From: Acetobacteraceae bacterium
GTDB lineage: Bacteria; Pseudomonadota; Alphaproteobacteria; Acetobacterales; Acetobacteraceae
DNA: 33,904 nt
Assembly (NCBI GenBank): GCA_019241425.1
Contig: JAFAXA010000197.1
Span: 1-33,904 of the forward strand
Direction: 5' to 3'
Both the position numbers and the translations under genes were made by a program. Shown in pieces: positions 23,126 through 31,634 of the stretch. The notes beneath the pieces were generated by a model. It was not told where the DNA came from and made no database searches. It worked only from the letters and a program-made list of their open reading frames with translations. Within the stretch, counting starts at the first letter, position 1, and each line of letters opens with the position of its first letter.

Positions 23126-24598
23126 ATGTCCGAAACTCCCCGGCTGCGTCGCCCCTTCGTGCTGGCATCCATCATGGCGGCCATGTTCATGATCGCGATC
23201 GAGGCGACGATCGTCTCCACGGCCATGCCGCAGATCGCTGGCCAGCTCGGCGACCTGCATCTCTACTCGTGGGTGTTCTCCTCGTTTCTGCTGACCCAAA
23301 CCGCCATGACGATCGTTTTCGGCAAACTTTCCGATCTGTATGGCCGAAAACCCGTGTTGCTGGTGGGCATCGGCGTCTTCCTGATCGGCTCCATGCTGTG
23401 CGGCGCTGCGCGCTCGATGTCCTCCTTGATCCTGTTTCGGCTGGTGCAGGGGGTCGGCGCGGGTGCGATCCAGCCGGTCAGTCTCACCGTCGTCGGCGAT
23501 CTCTACTCGGTGCGGGAGCGAGGCAAGATCCAGGGCTGGCTCGCCAGCGTCTGGGGTGTCTCTTCCGTGCTCGGGCCGCTAGCCGGCGGCCTGATCATCC
23601 AGCATCTCAGCTGGGCCTGGATATTCTGGATCAATCTGCCGATCGGCCTGGCGGCGGCGTTCGGGTTTTCCGCCTTCCTCAGGGAGAGTGTGACCAAGGA
23701 GCGGCGGAGGATTGACGTCGCCGGGGCGATGTTGTTCGCGGTCACCGTGGCGTCGCTGATGGCGATCCTGACCGAACTCGGCACCTCCGAACGTGCCGCG
23801 CTCCTATCGGCGGGCGTGTTCATCGTCAGCGCAAGCGCGTTCCTCCTTCAGGAGCGGCGGGCGCCCGATCCCATGCTTTCCTTCCGTCTATTGAGCCGCC
23901 GGCCCATCGCCACCGCAAACGCAGCCACGTTGCTAAGCGGCATGGCGATCATCGGGCTCACCACCTTTCTGCCCATGTATGTGCAAGGCGTGCTGAACCG
24001 ATCCGCGCTCACGGCGGGCTTCGCCTTGACGATGATGGTGCTGGGATGGCCGATCGGCGCGACCCTCGCCGCGCGGAACTTCCACCGGGTCGGATTGCGC
24101 GCGACGCTGCTGTTCGGCGCTGCGTTGATGCCGGTCGGTGCGGTCCTGTTTCTGCTTCTCTCGCCGCATACCTCGCCGGTCGTCGCGGGTGCGGGCTCGG
24201 CCGTGATGGGGCTCGGCATGGGCTTTCTCAGCACCGCTGCCATCGTCATCATCCAGGATAGCGTCGGCTGGGCGGAGCGAGGCTCGGCCACCGCGTCCAA
24301 CATCTTCGCCCGCAATCTCGGCAGCACCTTCGGAGCGACCGCGCTCGGCGCCGTCTTGAACCTGAGCTTGGCGCGTGGCGACGGACGGGGATCGGCCGTC
24401 AGCTACGACCAGATCAGAACGTTGCTCGACCGTCCGGGACAGGCGATCGGCGACGCCGCCGTGCGCGCGGCGCTCGAACATTCGCTGCACCTGACGTTCT
24501 GGGCTGTGTTCCTGGTCACGCTGCTGACGCTTGCTTTCGCGGGCCTCGTGCCATCGGTCTCGATCAAGCCGGCGCGTCGGGAACTGGCGACCGAATAA
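23126..24598 (+). CDS. DHA2-family MFS drug exporter (EmrB/QacA type)
   Basis: This 490-residue, 14-helix major facilitator begins at MSETPRLRRPFVLASIMAAMFMIAIEATIV. It has motif A GKLSDLYGRKPVLL between TM2 and TM3, the R-x-x-QG-x-GAGA block (FRLVQGVGAGAIQP) in TM4 and the exporter-specific motif C SVLGPLAGG in TM5. This marks it as a drug:H+ antiporter-2 in the inner membrane. No EmrA-type adaptor is adjacent, so it likely works alone. A TATAAT-like string overlaps the ATG and is unlikely to be its promoter. The ORF at 24046 and the minus-strand ORFs here are shadows. Confidence 0.9.
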   Translation: MSETPRLRRPFVLASIMAAMFMIAIEATIVSTAMPQIAGQLGDLHLYSWVFSSFLLTQTAMTIVFGKLSDLYGRKPVLLVGIGVFLIGSMLCGAARSMSSLILFRLVQGVGAGAIQPVSLTVVGDLYSVRERGKIQGWLASVWGVSSVLGPLAGGLIIQHLSWAWIFWINLPIGLAAAFGFSAFLRESVTKERRRIDVAGAMLFAVTVASLMAILTELGTSERAALLSAGVFIVSASAFLLQERRAPDPMLSFRLLSRRPIATANAATLLSGMAIIGLTTFLPMYVQGVLNRSALTAGFALTMMVLGWPIGATLAARNFHRVGLRATLLFGAALMPVGAVLFLLLSPHTSPVVAGAGSAVMGLGMGFLSTAAIVIIQDSVGWAERGSATASNIFARNLGSTFGATALGAVLNLSLARGDGRGSAVSYDQIRTLLDRPGQAIGDAAVRAALEHSLHLTFWAVFLVTLLTLAFAGLVPSVSIKPARRELATE

Positions 24599-24788
24599 CG
24601 CGGCAGAGGGTCCCGTGGCGTCTTCGTGAAGGCGATGAACTCCGCGCGATGCGCCGTAACCGGGAAAGCAAGGGTGCTTGCTGCGCCAGAGGCCGAACTC
24701 GTACGTTCAACCCGGAACACCATCGACGGCCATTGCCGTCCTCCAGGCATCTCGACGATACGCCGCCAACGCAGCGAAGGAGCACTCG

Positions 24789-25772
24789 GTGTCTCACCTC
24801 ATATTCCTCGCCCATACCCCGCATATGCGCGTCAACTACTATGGCGAGGAGGCGCTGGCCGGGTTGCGCGCATTGGGTCCGGTGAAACTACATGAGGGGG
24901 ACGAGGCGCTCGACGGCCCCGCGCTGGTCGCGGCCGCCGAGGGCGCACGCATCATCGTCGCAGACCGGATGACCGTGGGTCCGGCGGAGGTATTCGCGAG
25001 CCTGCCCGGCCTCGCCGCATTCGTCCGGGTCGCCGTCGACATTCGCAATGTGGATGTGGACGCCGCCTCAACGGCCGGTGTGCTGGTGACGCGGGCCGGG
25101 CCGGGTTTCATCGAATCGGTCACCGAGCTTGTTCTCGGGATGATGGTCGATCTCTCGCGCGGTGTCTCGCGCGCCGTTCGCGCCTATCAAGCCGGTATTT
25201 TCCCGGTGCCGGAAATGGGGCGGCAGCTTTCGGGCAGCACGCTGGGGATCATCGGCTATGGCAGCATCGCCCGGCGTCTGGCACCGCTGGGCGTCGCGCT
25301 CGGCATGCAGGTGCTGGTGTCCGACCCCTACACAACCGTCACCGATGCCGGGCTGCGCCAGACCACCACCGAGGAGTTACTCGAAACGGCGGATTACGTC
25401 GTCTGCCTCGCCGTCGCGACCGCGGAGACGGAGAATCTCATGGACGCCGCCGCCTTCGCGCGCATGAAGGACGGGGCGTTCTTCATCAACGTCTCCCGCG
25501 GCAACCTGGTCGATGAAGCGGCGCTGGAGGCGGCGCTGCGAGAGGGCCGCATCGGCGGGGCTGCGCTCGATGTCGGCCGCGCGCCCGACCAGATGCCGTC
25601 GCCGCATATCGCGGCGCTGCCCAACGTGGTGGCGACCCCGCATATCGGCGGGCTGACGGGGCCGGCGATCGCGTTTCAGGCACTCGGCACCGTGCGCCAG
25701 GTCGAGGCCATCCTCGCCGGGGAGGTGCCGCCGGGCGCGGTCAACGCGGAGCGCTGGACCAGGCGGCTTTAG
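24789..25772 (+). CDS. D-2-hydroxyacid dehydrogenase family protein (NAD-dependent)
   Basis: This 327-residue protein has the two-domain fold of phosphoglycerate dehydrogenase-like enzymes. The NAD-binding core is LGIIGYGSIARRLAPLGVALGMQVLVSDP. Catalytic Arg lies in FINVSRGNLVDEAAL and His in VVATPHIGG. The usual DVFxxEP segment that holds the catalytic Glu reads instead DVGRAPDQMPSPH, with no Glu. I chose GTG 24789 because AAGGAG lies about 7 bases upstream; the track's start at 24678 adds unconserved residues. It heads a same-strand block with the amidohydrolase and TRAP genes, which suggests oxidation or reduction of an imported hydroxyacid. The exact substrate is unknown. Confidence 0.88.
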   Translation: MSHLIFLAHTPHMRVNYYGEEALAGLRALGPVKLHEGDEALDGPALVAAAEGARIIVADRMTVGPAEVFASLPGLAAFVRVAVDIRNVDVDAASTAGVLVTRAGPGFIESVTELVLGMMVDLSRGVSRAVRAYQAGIFPVPEMGRQLSGSTLGIIGYGSIARRLAPLGVALGMQVLVSDPYTTVTDAGLRQTTTEELLETADYVVCLAVATAETENLMDAAAFARMKDGAFFINVSRGNLVDEAALEAALREGRIGGAALDVGRAPDQMPSPHIAALPNVVATPHIGGLTGPAIAFQALGTVRQVEAILAGEVPPGAVNAERWTRRL

Positions 25773-25801
25773 CCGCTCGCCGACGCAGGAGGGAGGAGAG
25801 C

Positions 25802-26650
25802 ATGGCAGACAGCCGCGCACCGGCTTTGCGGGCGCCTCCCGGCGCGTGCGACAGCGGCATCCATATTTACGATCCGGCCTTTCCGAGCCTGCCCGGGACG
25901 CGCGCCCCGGCCTGGGCGATCGTCGCCGCCTACGGTGAGGTTCAGCGCCGGCTCGGCACTTCCCGCACGGTCATCGTTCAGCCGACGGCGTACGGCACCG
26001 ACAATCGCTGCACGGTGCAGGCGGTCGCGGCGCTTGGAGCCGAGGCGCGCGGCATCGCCGTGATCGAACCCGGCGTGACCCAGCGGGAAGTGGAGCGTCT
26101 GCACGAAGGCGGCATTCGCGGCGCGCGCTTCCAGATGCTGCCCGGCGGCCTGCTGCCGTGGGAAGCGCTGGAGCCCGTCGCCCGCCGCATCGCCGCGTTC
26201 GGCTGGCACGTGCAGGTGCAGATGGATGGGCGCCTGCTGGCCGACCGCGAGGCGCTGCTCGCAAGCCTGCCCTGCCCGGTGGTGATCGACCATGTGGGTA
26301 AGTTCCTCGAACCGGTGCCGATCGAGCACCCTGGTTTTCAGGCCTTGCTGCGGCTGATCGGCACCGGCCGCTGTTGGCTGAAGCTCGCCGCCGCCTATGA
26401 GGTCTCCAAATCCGGCCCGCCGCTCTACGCCGATGTCGGCGCACTCGCCGCCGCGGCGGTCCGGGTGGCGCCCGAGCGCATGATCTGGGCGAGCAACTGG
26501 CCGCATGTGGGGGTGAGCGCGCCGCAGGATGATCCGATCCTGCTGGACCTGCTCCTGCATTGGGCGACGGATGAGGCGACCCGCCATCGCATTCTCGTCG
26601 ACAATCCGGCGAATTTGTTCGGCTTCGGACCGGTCGCGGCCGCGCGTTGA
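25802..26650 (+). CDS. Amidohydrolase-superfamily lactonase/isomerase (galactarolactone isomerase / LigI-like)
   Basis: This 282-residue TIM-barrel protein belongs to the PDC-hydrolase/D-galactarolactone isomerase branch of the amidohydrolases (COG3618-like). It starts with GACDSGIHIYDPAFPSLPG, then SRTVIVQPTAYGTDN, GIRGARFQMLPGG, VVIDHVGKF and the C-terminal RMIWASNWPHVGV and HRILVDNPANLFGF blocks. At the first metal motif the classic HxH reads GIH, so the first His is replaced; in this branch catalysis can be metal-independent. It would open or isomerise a sugar-acid lactone. A strong AGGAGGGAGG precedes the ATG. It lies 29 bases after the dehydrogenase and 87 bases before the TRAP receptor, which fits one catabolic operon. 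Confidence 0.82.
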   Translation: MADSRAPALRAPPGACDSGIHIYDPAFPSLPGTRAPAWAIVAAYGEVQRRLGTSRTVIVQPTAYGTDNRCTVQAVAALGAEARGIAVIEPGVTQREVERLHEGGIRGARFQMLPGGLLPWEALEPVARRIAAFGWHVQVQMDGRLLADREALLASLPCPVVIDHVGKFLEPVPIEHPGFQALLRLIGTGRCWLKLAAAYEVSKSGPPLYADVGALAAAAVRVAPERMIWASNWPHVGVSAPQDDPILLDLLLHWATDEATRHRILVDNPANLFGFGPVAAAR

Positions 26651-26737
26651 CGCGATCGCGACCGCGGGCTGGATTGATGGCTTTCTCGGATTGCGTCTAG
26701 GGTCGACCAAGAAAATGGGTCCGGGGGGAAGGTCGCG

Positions 26738-27763
26738 ATGCGCCCGATCACACGACGCACGCTGCTGCGCGGCACGGCCTCCGTGCCGATCGGTGCCGGG
26801 CTAGCCCCCGCGATCATCGGCCGGGCCAACGCCGCGCCGCTGCGCATGAAGCTCTCCTCGTCGCAAGCCAACGATGCCCGCTACGGCAATGGCCGCGTGT
26901 TCCACGACAATCTGGTCAAGCAACTGCAATCGGCCGGGCTCGGCAGCCAGATCACCATCCAGTTTTTCCCGGACAACCAGCTCGGGCAGGAGATCGACGT
27001 CGTCAACTCGGTCAAGCTCGGGGTGATCGACATGATGGTCACCGGCACCTCGATCTGGGCCGACCTCGTGCCGGCGTTTGGCGTCTGCGATCTCGGCTAT
27101 CTGTTCAAGGATTTTCCGCAGCAGACAAAGGCGCTCGATTCGGGCGCCGCAAAGCCGCTCGAGGACATGCTGCTGAAGGGCGCCAAGGTGCATGTCGCCG
27201 GCTGGGCCTACAATTTCGGCGCCCGCAGCGTGCTCTGCAAAACGCCCGTGCATGGACCGGAGGATCTCGCTGGCAAGAAGATCCGAACCTTGCCGAGCAC
27301 CACCATCACCGAAGTGCTGCGGCTGATGGGCGCCGCCGCGACGCCGCTCGCGTTCGGCGAGATCTACACCGCGCTGCAGGCAGGCGTGCTCGACGGGCTC
27401 GAGCACGATCCGCCGACCATCCTCGCCAGCAAGTTCTTCGAGGCCGCGAAGAATTATTCGCTCACGGAACACATCTATTCGCCGCTCGGGCTGTTCCTCA
27501 GCGACGTCACCTTTCAGCGGATCGACCCGAAACTGCGCGACGGCCTTCTCGAAGCGGCTGCGAAAGCGGCAAGCGACACCCGCGCGCACGGGCTGACCGT
27601 CGCCGGCGAAGCGATCGACGAGCTAAAAAAGAAAGGGGTCACGGTGATCGACCCCGACCGTGCGGCGTTCCGTCAGCGCGTCCTCCCGCAAACCGATGCG
27701 TTTGTGAAAGCGCACCCGGAAACCAAGCCGATCGTCGACATCATCCAGTCGACGTCGGTCTGA
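26738..27763 (+). CDS. TRAP transporter substrate-binding protein (DctP family)
   Basis: This 341-residue periplasmic receptor has a twin-arginine-like leader (MRPITRRTLLRGTASVPIGAG, cleavage near RANAA). The mature part matches DctP receptors: FPDNQLGQEIDVVNSVKLGVIDM, then GPEDLAGKKIRTLPSTT with the conserved ligand-carboxylate Arg, and PLAFGEIYTALQAGVLDGLEHDP. It would bind a carboxylate-bearing solute and hand it to the fused permease 13 bases downstream. GGGGAAGG sits ahead of the ATG. The ligand is probably a sugar acid or lactone-derived acid, judging by the two enzymes upstream; this is inference. Confidence 0.9.
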   Translation: MRPITRRTLLRGTASVPIGAGLAPAIIGRANAAPLRMKLSSSQANDARYGNGRVFHDNLVKQLQSAGLGSQITIQFFPDNQLGQEIDVVNSVKLGVIDMMVTGTSIWADLVPAFGVCDLGYLFKDFPQQTKALDSGAAKPLEDMLLKGAKVHVAGWAYNFGARSVLCKTPVHGPEDLAGKKIRTLPSTTITEVLRLMGAAATPLAFGEIYTALQAGVLDGLEHDPPTILASKFFEAAKNYSLTEHIYSPLGLFLSDVTFQRIDPKLRDGLLEAAAKAASDTRAHGLTVAGEAIDELKKKGVTVIDPDRAAFRQRVLPQTDAFVKAHPETKPIVDIIQSTSV

Positions 27764-27776
27764 AAGTAAAGCCGAC

Positions 27777-29639
27777 ATGGCGTCGGCCGCGCCGCGTTCC
27801 GAGACCGTGCTGCACCGGGTGCTGATCCGGCCGCTGCTTTGGACCGTGGACGCCGTTGCCGCGCTGCTGCTCGCGGCCGATCTGGTCGTCGTCCTGCTTT
27901 CCGTGTTCTACCGCTTCGTACTCGACGCGCCCTTGGAATGGGCCGACGACGTCGCCCGCGGATTGATGGTGGCGCTGAGCTTCTTAGGCGCGGCGGGTGC
28001 GTTGGCGCGTAGCGAAAACGTGGGCGTGGCGTTCTTCGTGGACAAGCTGCCGCCGGGTGCCCGGCGCGTGGTGGATGCCGCGGTGACGTTGATCGTCGTG
28101 ATCACCGCCGGTTCGATCGCGCTGCACGCCTTCCAGCTCGGACAGCAGACCACGGGACAACTGACCGGCTCCGGCCTGCCGCTTGAATTGAGCTTCTACC
28201 CGATGGCCGTGGGCGGCCTCTGCATGACCGTCTTCGCGCTCGACGTGCTGTTCCGCCAGCGTTTCGCCGATATCGCGCTGGGCGCGCTCGGCCTCGCCGT
28301 GCTGGCCGGACTCTGGTACGGCTGGGGCGAGTTGTCGCCCGACACGCTGCCGGATTCCGGTCCGCTGATGCTGGCCGTGTTCGTGCTCTGCCTTCTGGCC
28401 GGCATGCCGATCGGCTTCGTGCTTGCGTTCTCGGCGCTGGCCTTCGTTTGGGTGGACGGCTCCATACCGGGCGTGATCTTCGCCCAGCAGATGGCGCGCG
28501 GCATCGACAATTTCGTTCTGCTCGCCATCCCGTTCTTCATCCTGATCGGCTATCTGATGGAGGCGAACGGCATGTCCGTGCGTCTCATCGAAGCGCTGGA
28601 GCGGATGGTCGGGCGCATGCGCGGCGGCCTCAATGTCGTGATGGTCCTCAGCATGGTTGTGTTCTCTGGCATTTCCGGCTCGAAGATGGCGGATGTCGCG
28701 GCCGTCGGCTCGGTGCTCATCCCGGCGGCGCGGCGCTCGAATCAGAATCCCGGCAATGCGGTGGCGTTGCTGGCGGCCTCGGCGGTCATGGCGGAAACGA
28801 TCCCGCCTTGCATCAACCTGATCATCCTCGGCTTCGTTGCCAACATCTCGATCGGCGGCCTGTTCATGGCCGGGCTGGTGCCCGCCGGGTTGATGGCGCT
28901 CGTGTTGATCGCCGCGGCGGTCGCGTTCGGCTCTCGCGTCACGCTTGCGGAGTGGGACGCGAGGCCACGAACGCCGATGTCGCAGCTTTGGGGCGGTATC
29001 GCGGTGACGGTCGGGCTGCTCGTCATCATCTTCGGCGGATTCAAGTCCGGCTTCGCCACCGCGACCGAAATCTCCTCATTCGGCGCGCTCTACGCGCTCG
29101 TGGTGGGCGGCCTGGTGTTCCGCGAACTCAGCCCCGGGGCCGCGGCCCATACCTTCATACAATCGGCGACACGGTCCGGCCTCGTGTTGTTCATCGTCGC
29201 CGCCGCCCAGGCGATGGCCTTCGTGCTCACCTTGCAGCAAATTCCGCACGCGCTCGCCGAGGTTATGGTGAGCCTGTCCCAGACCAGTGGCAGTTGGCTG
29301 TTCCTGATCTGCTCGATCGGCATCCTGATTTTCATGGGATCGGTGCTGGAAGGCGCGGCGGCGCTCATCATCTTCGGCCCGCTGCTGGTGCCGGTCGCGG
29401 CACAGCTTGGGATACCGCCGCTGCATTACGGCGTGGTGCTGGTCATCGCGATGGGAATCGGGCTGTTCGCGCCCCCGCTCGGGCTCGGGCTGTACGGCGC
29501 CTGTCTGATCGGCGGCGTGCCGATCGAAGTGACCGTCAAGCCGATGTTGCGCTATCTCGGGCTGTTGTTCCTGTGCCTGCTCGTCATCGCCTTCGTGCCC
29601 GCGATCACGCTGTGGCTGCCCCATGCCCTCGGCTACTGA
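27777..29639 (+). CDS. TRAP transporter fused permease (DctQ-DctM)
   Basis: This 620-residue inner-membrane protein fuses the two TRAP membrane subunits. Residues about 1-165 form the four-helix DctQ part (FYRFVLDAPLEWADDVARGLM, then ALARSENVGVAFFVDKLP). Residues about 190-620 form the large DctM part, starting PLMLAVFVLCLLAGMPIGFVLAFSALAFVW and containing the conserved AIPFFILIGYLMEANG, GISGSKMADVAAVGSVLIPA and PPCINLIILGF blocks. It drives uptake of the DctP-bound acid with a sodium or proton gradient. Fused QM proteins are a known variant of this family. It is the last gene of the catabolic block. Confidence 0.92.
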   Translation: MASAAPRSETVLHRVLIRPLLWTVDAVAALLLAADLVVVLLSVFYRFVLDAPLEWADDVARGLMVALSFLGAAGALARSENVGVAFFVDKLPPGARRVVDAAVTLIVVITAGSIALHAFQLGQQTTGQLTGSGLPLELSFYPMAVGGLCMTVFALDVLFRQRFADIALGALGLAVLAGLWYGWGELSPDTLPDSGPLMLAVFVLCLLAGMPIGFVLAFSALAFVWVDGSIPGVIFAQQMARGIDNFVLLAIPFFILIGYLMEANGMSVRLIEALERMVGRMRGGLNVVMVLSMVVFSGISGSKMADVAAVGSVLIPAARRSNQNPGNAVALLAASAVMAETIPPCINLIILGFVANISIGGLFMAGLVPAGLMALVLIAAAVAFGSRVTLAEWDARPRTPMSQLWGGIAVTVGLLVIIFGGFKSGFATATEISSFGALYALVVGGLVFRELSPGAAAHTFIQSATRSGLVLFIVAAAQAMAFVLTLQQIPHALAEVMVSLSQTSGSWLFLICSIGILIFMGSVLEGAAALIIFGPLLVPVAAQLGIPPLHYGVVLVIAMGIGLFAPPLGLGLYGACLIGGVPIEVTVKPMLRYLGLLFLCLLVIAFVPAITLWLPHALGY

Positions 29640-29681
29640 GTCGAGGTCTCGATCAAATTCGAAGAAATGATTTCGTCGGCC

Positions 29682-29695
29682 GTTCCCAAGGGAAC
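29682..29695. repeat. Short palindrome GTTCCC-AA-GGGAAC
   Basis: Two 6-base arms with a 2-base centre lie in the 175-base gap between the TRAP permease and the gamma-glutamyltransferase gene. The position suits an operator for the downstream gene. There is no T-run to make it a terminator. Confidence 0.3.
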
Positions 29696-29814
29696 TGATG
29701 GAGGCGTCCGTCCCAACGCCCTCCGCAAATTGGGTGTGGGGCTTGCAACCGGAACGCACAGGGTGCCTCATGCGGTGCGGATTCGGTACTCCTGGACGGG
29801 ATGGAAACGCGGCA

Positions 29815-31536
29815 ATGAGAAAACAACTTCTGCTCGCCAGCATCTTGGCTGCTTCCCTTGGGCCGGCCCTGCCGAGTCGGGCGCAGATGGTGTCGCAAAC
29901 GGCATCATCGCGGGAAGCGATGGTGGTCACCGATCAGCACATCGCCTCGGAGGTCGGCCGCGTCGTGCTCGACCTCGGCGGTAACGCCATCGATGCCGCC
30001 GTCGCGATCGGCTACGCCCTCGCCGTGGTTGACCCTTGCTGCGGCAATCTCGGCGGTGGCGGCTTCATGACGATCCACCTCCAGGATGGCCGCGACACCT
30101 TCATCAATTTCCGGGAACGTGCGCCGCTCGCGGCAACGCCGACGCTCTACCAGGATCAGAACGGCAACGTCATTCCCGGACTGAGCCTGTACGGTTATCT
30201 CGCAGTCGGCGTGCCCGGAACCGTCGCTGGCCTCGAGAAAGCGCGTGAGAAGTATGGAACCAAACCGCGCGCTGAGCTGATCGCCCCTGCGATTGCGCTC
30301 GCCGCGGCGGGGTTCGTGCTCGACGAAGGCGACATCACCGAACTGTCTTCGTCCACCAGCGAATTTGCGCAACAGCCGAACGTGGCCGCGGTTTTCCTGA
30401 AAGGAGGCCAGCCCTACCAGGTCGGTGATCGCCTCGTGCAGACCGACCTCGCGCGAACCCTTCTTCGCATTGCCGTGGACGGCCCCGACGCTTTCTACAA
30501 GGGACCGATCGCCGACGCCGTGGTTGCCGCGAGCGCCGCCAATGGCGGCATCCTGTCCAAGGCCGATTTCGAGCAATACACGGCCGAGGAGCTTACCCCC
30601 GTTCAATGTAATTACCGGGGCTACAGAGTGGTTTCCTCACCCCCACCCAGTTCCGGTGGAACTGTGATTTGCGAAATCCTGAACGTTCTCAAAGGCTACG
30701 ATCTGTCGCAACTCGGATTCCACTCGACGGACGCGGTGCACTACACCGTCGAAGCCGAACGCCAAGCCTATGCTGACCGCAATACCTATCTCGGCGACCC
30801 GGACTTCATCAGCAACCCGCTCTCCCAACTCTTGTCGGCCAGCTATGCGCAAGCCATACGCGCGCAAATCGAACCGGCGACCGCGGGGTCTTCCGCCGCA
30901 ACCGTTCCAGGACTTGGCGGCATCGCAACGGAGGTGGCCGAGGGTCCGCACACCACGCACTACTCGGTGGTGGACCGCATGGGGAACGCGGTTTCGGTCA
31001 CTTACACGATCAACAATCTGTTCGGGGCTGGAGTCATCGCCGGGGATACGGGGTTCCTGCTCAACGACGAAATGGACGATTTCACGTCGAAGCCCGGCGT
31101 TCCGAATCTTTATGGACTGGTTCAGGGCAGCGCCAACGACATCCAGCCCGGTAAGCGGCCCCTGAGTTCAATGTCGCCGTCAATCCTGCTGAGGGGGAGC
31201 AATTTGTACATGGTTGTCGGCGCTCCGGGTGGCTCGCGGATCCCCACCGAAGTGCTGGGGGTCATCCAGAACGTCATCGACTACGGCATGGATATCGGCT
31301 CTGCGGTCGCGGCGCCCCGCATTCATCACCAATACCTGCCGGACACGGTGTATCTCGAGCCGAACGCTCTCTCGTCTGATGTCGCCGCAGCGCTGCAAGC
31401 GGAAGGCTACAATCTGACGCAACAAACGACGACGTGGGGATTGGCGGAAGCGATCCTGATCGACCAGTCGAGCGGCCTGCTCACCGGCGCCACGGATCCG
31501 CGGCGTCCTGACGGGCTTGCGGTCGGAACGCCCTGA
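29815..31536 (+). CDS. ggt: Gamma-glutamyltransferase (gamma-glutamyltranspeptidase)
   Basis: This 573-residue Ntn-hydrolase cleaves gamma-glutamyl bonds such as that in glutathione and transfers or hydrolyses the glutamyl group. The N-terminus MRKQLLLASILAASLGPALPSRAQ is a Sec signal peptide, so the enzyme works in the periplasm; this also decides the start at ATG 29815 over the upstream GTG-type start in the track. The self-processing and catalytic Thr is Thr380, the first Thr of TTHYSVVD. Other family blocks are ALAVVDPCCGNLGGGGFM, GTVAGLEKA, the FLLNDEMDDF strand and RPLSSMSPSIL, followed by GAPGGSRIPTEV in the oxyanion region. Length is normal. It is separated from the TRAP block by 175 bases and may be its own unit. 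Confidence 0.93.
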   Translation: MRKQLLLASILAASLGPALPSRAQMVSQTASSREAMVVTDQHIASEVGRVVLDLGGNAIDAAVAIGYALAVVDPCCGNLGGGGFMTIHLQDGRDTFINFRERAPLAATPTLYQDQNGNVIPGLSLYGYLAVGVPGTVAGLEKAREKYGTKPRAELIAPAIALAAAGFVLDEGDITELSSSTSEFAQQPNVAAVFLKGGQPYQVGDRLVQTDLARTLLRIAVDGPDAFYKGPIADAVVAASAANGGILSKADFEQYTAEELTPVQCNYRGYRVVSSPPPSSGGTVICEILNVLKGYDLSQLGFHSTDAVHYTVEAERQAYADRNTYLGDPDFISNPLSQLLSASYAQAIRAQIEPATAGSSAATVPGLGGIATEVAEGPHTTHYSVVDRMGNAVSVTYTINNLFGAGVIAGDTGFLLNDEMDDFTSKPGVPNLYGLVQGSANDIQPGKRPLSSMSPSILLRGSNLYMVVGAPGGSRIPTEVLGVIQNVIDYGMDIGSAVAAPRIHHQYLPDTVYLEPNALSSDVAAALQAEGYNLTQQTTTWGLAEAILIDQSSGLLTGATDPRRPDGLAVGTP

Positions 31537-31560
31537 GGAAAGGGCAGAGCCTGGGTGAGA

Positions 31561-31626
31561 TCACGGCCGGCCAATACCGTTGGCAACAGGCCGTGAATAG
31601 TGCGGCAGGGTCTCGGAACCTGCCGC
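31561..31626. terminator. Two tandem stem-loops between convergent ggt and methyltransferase genes
   Basis: TCACGGCC (31561-31568) pairs with GGCCGTGA (31589-31596), with a smaller GCCA/TGGC stem inside the loop. Five bases later GCGGCAGG (31602-31609) pairs with CCTGCCGC (31619-31626). Both stems are perfect 8-bp. Neither has a U-tract, so they may act with Rho or as transcript-end stabilisers. Confidence 0.4.
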
Positions 31627-31634
31627 GGGGACGC

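Noticed and set aside
23122-23127. TATAAT at the start of the MFS gene
   Set aside because: It overlaps the ATG itself and has no -35 partner at the right distance, so it cannot promote this gene from the chosen start.
28448-29698. 416-residue plus-strand ORF in a second frame of the TRAP permease
   Set aside because: The DctQM frame gives conserved membrane helices across this region; the alternative frame is Arg/Gly/His-rich without motifs.
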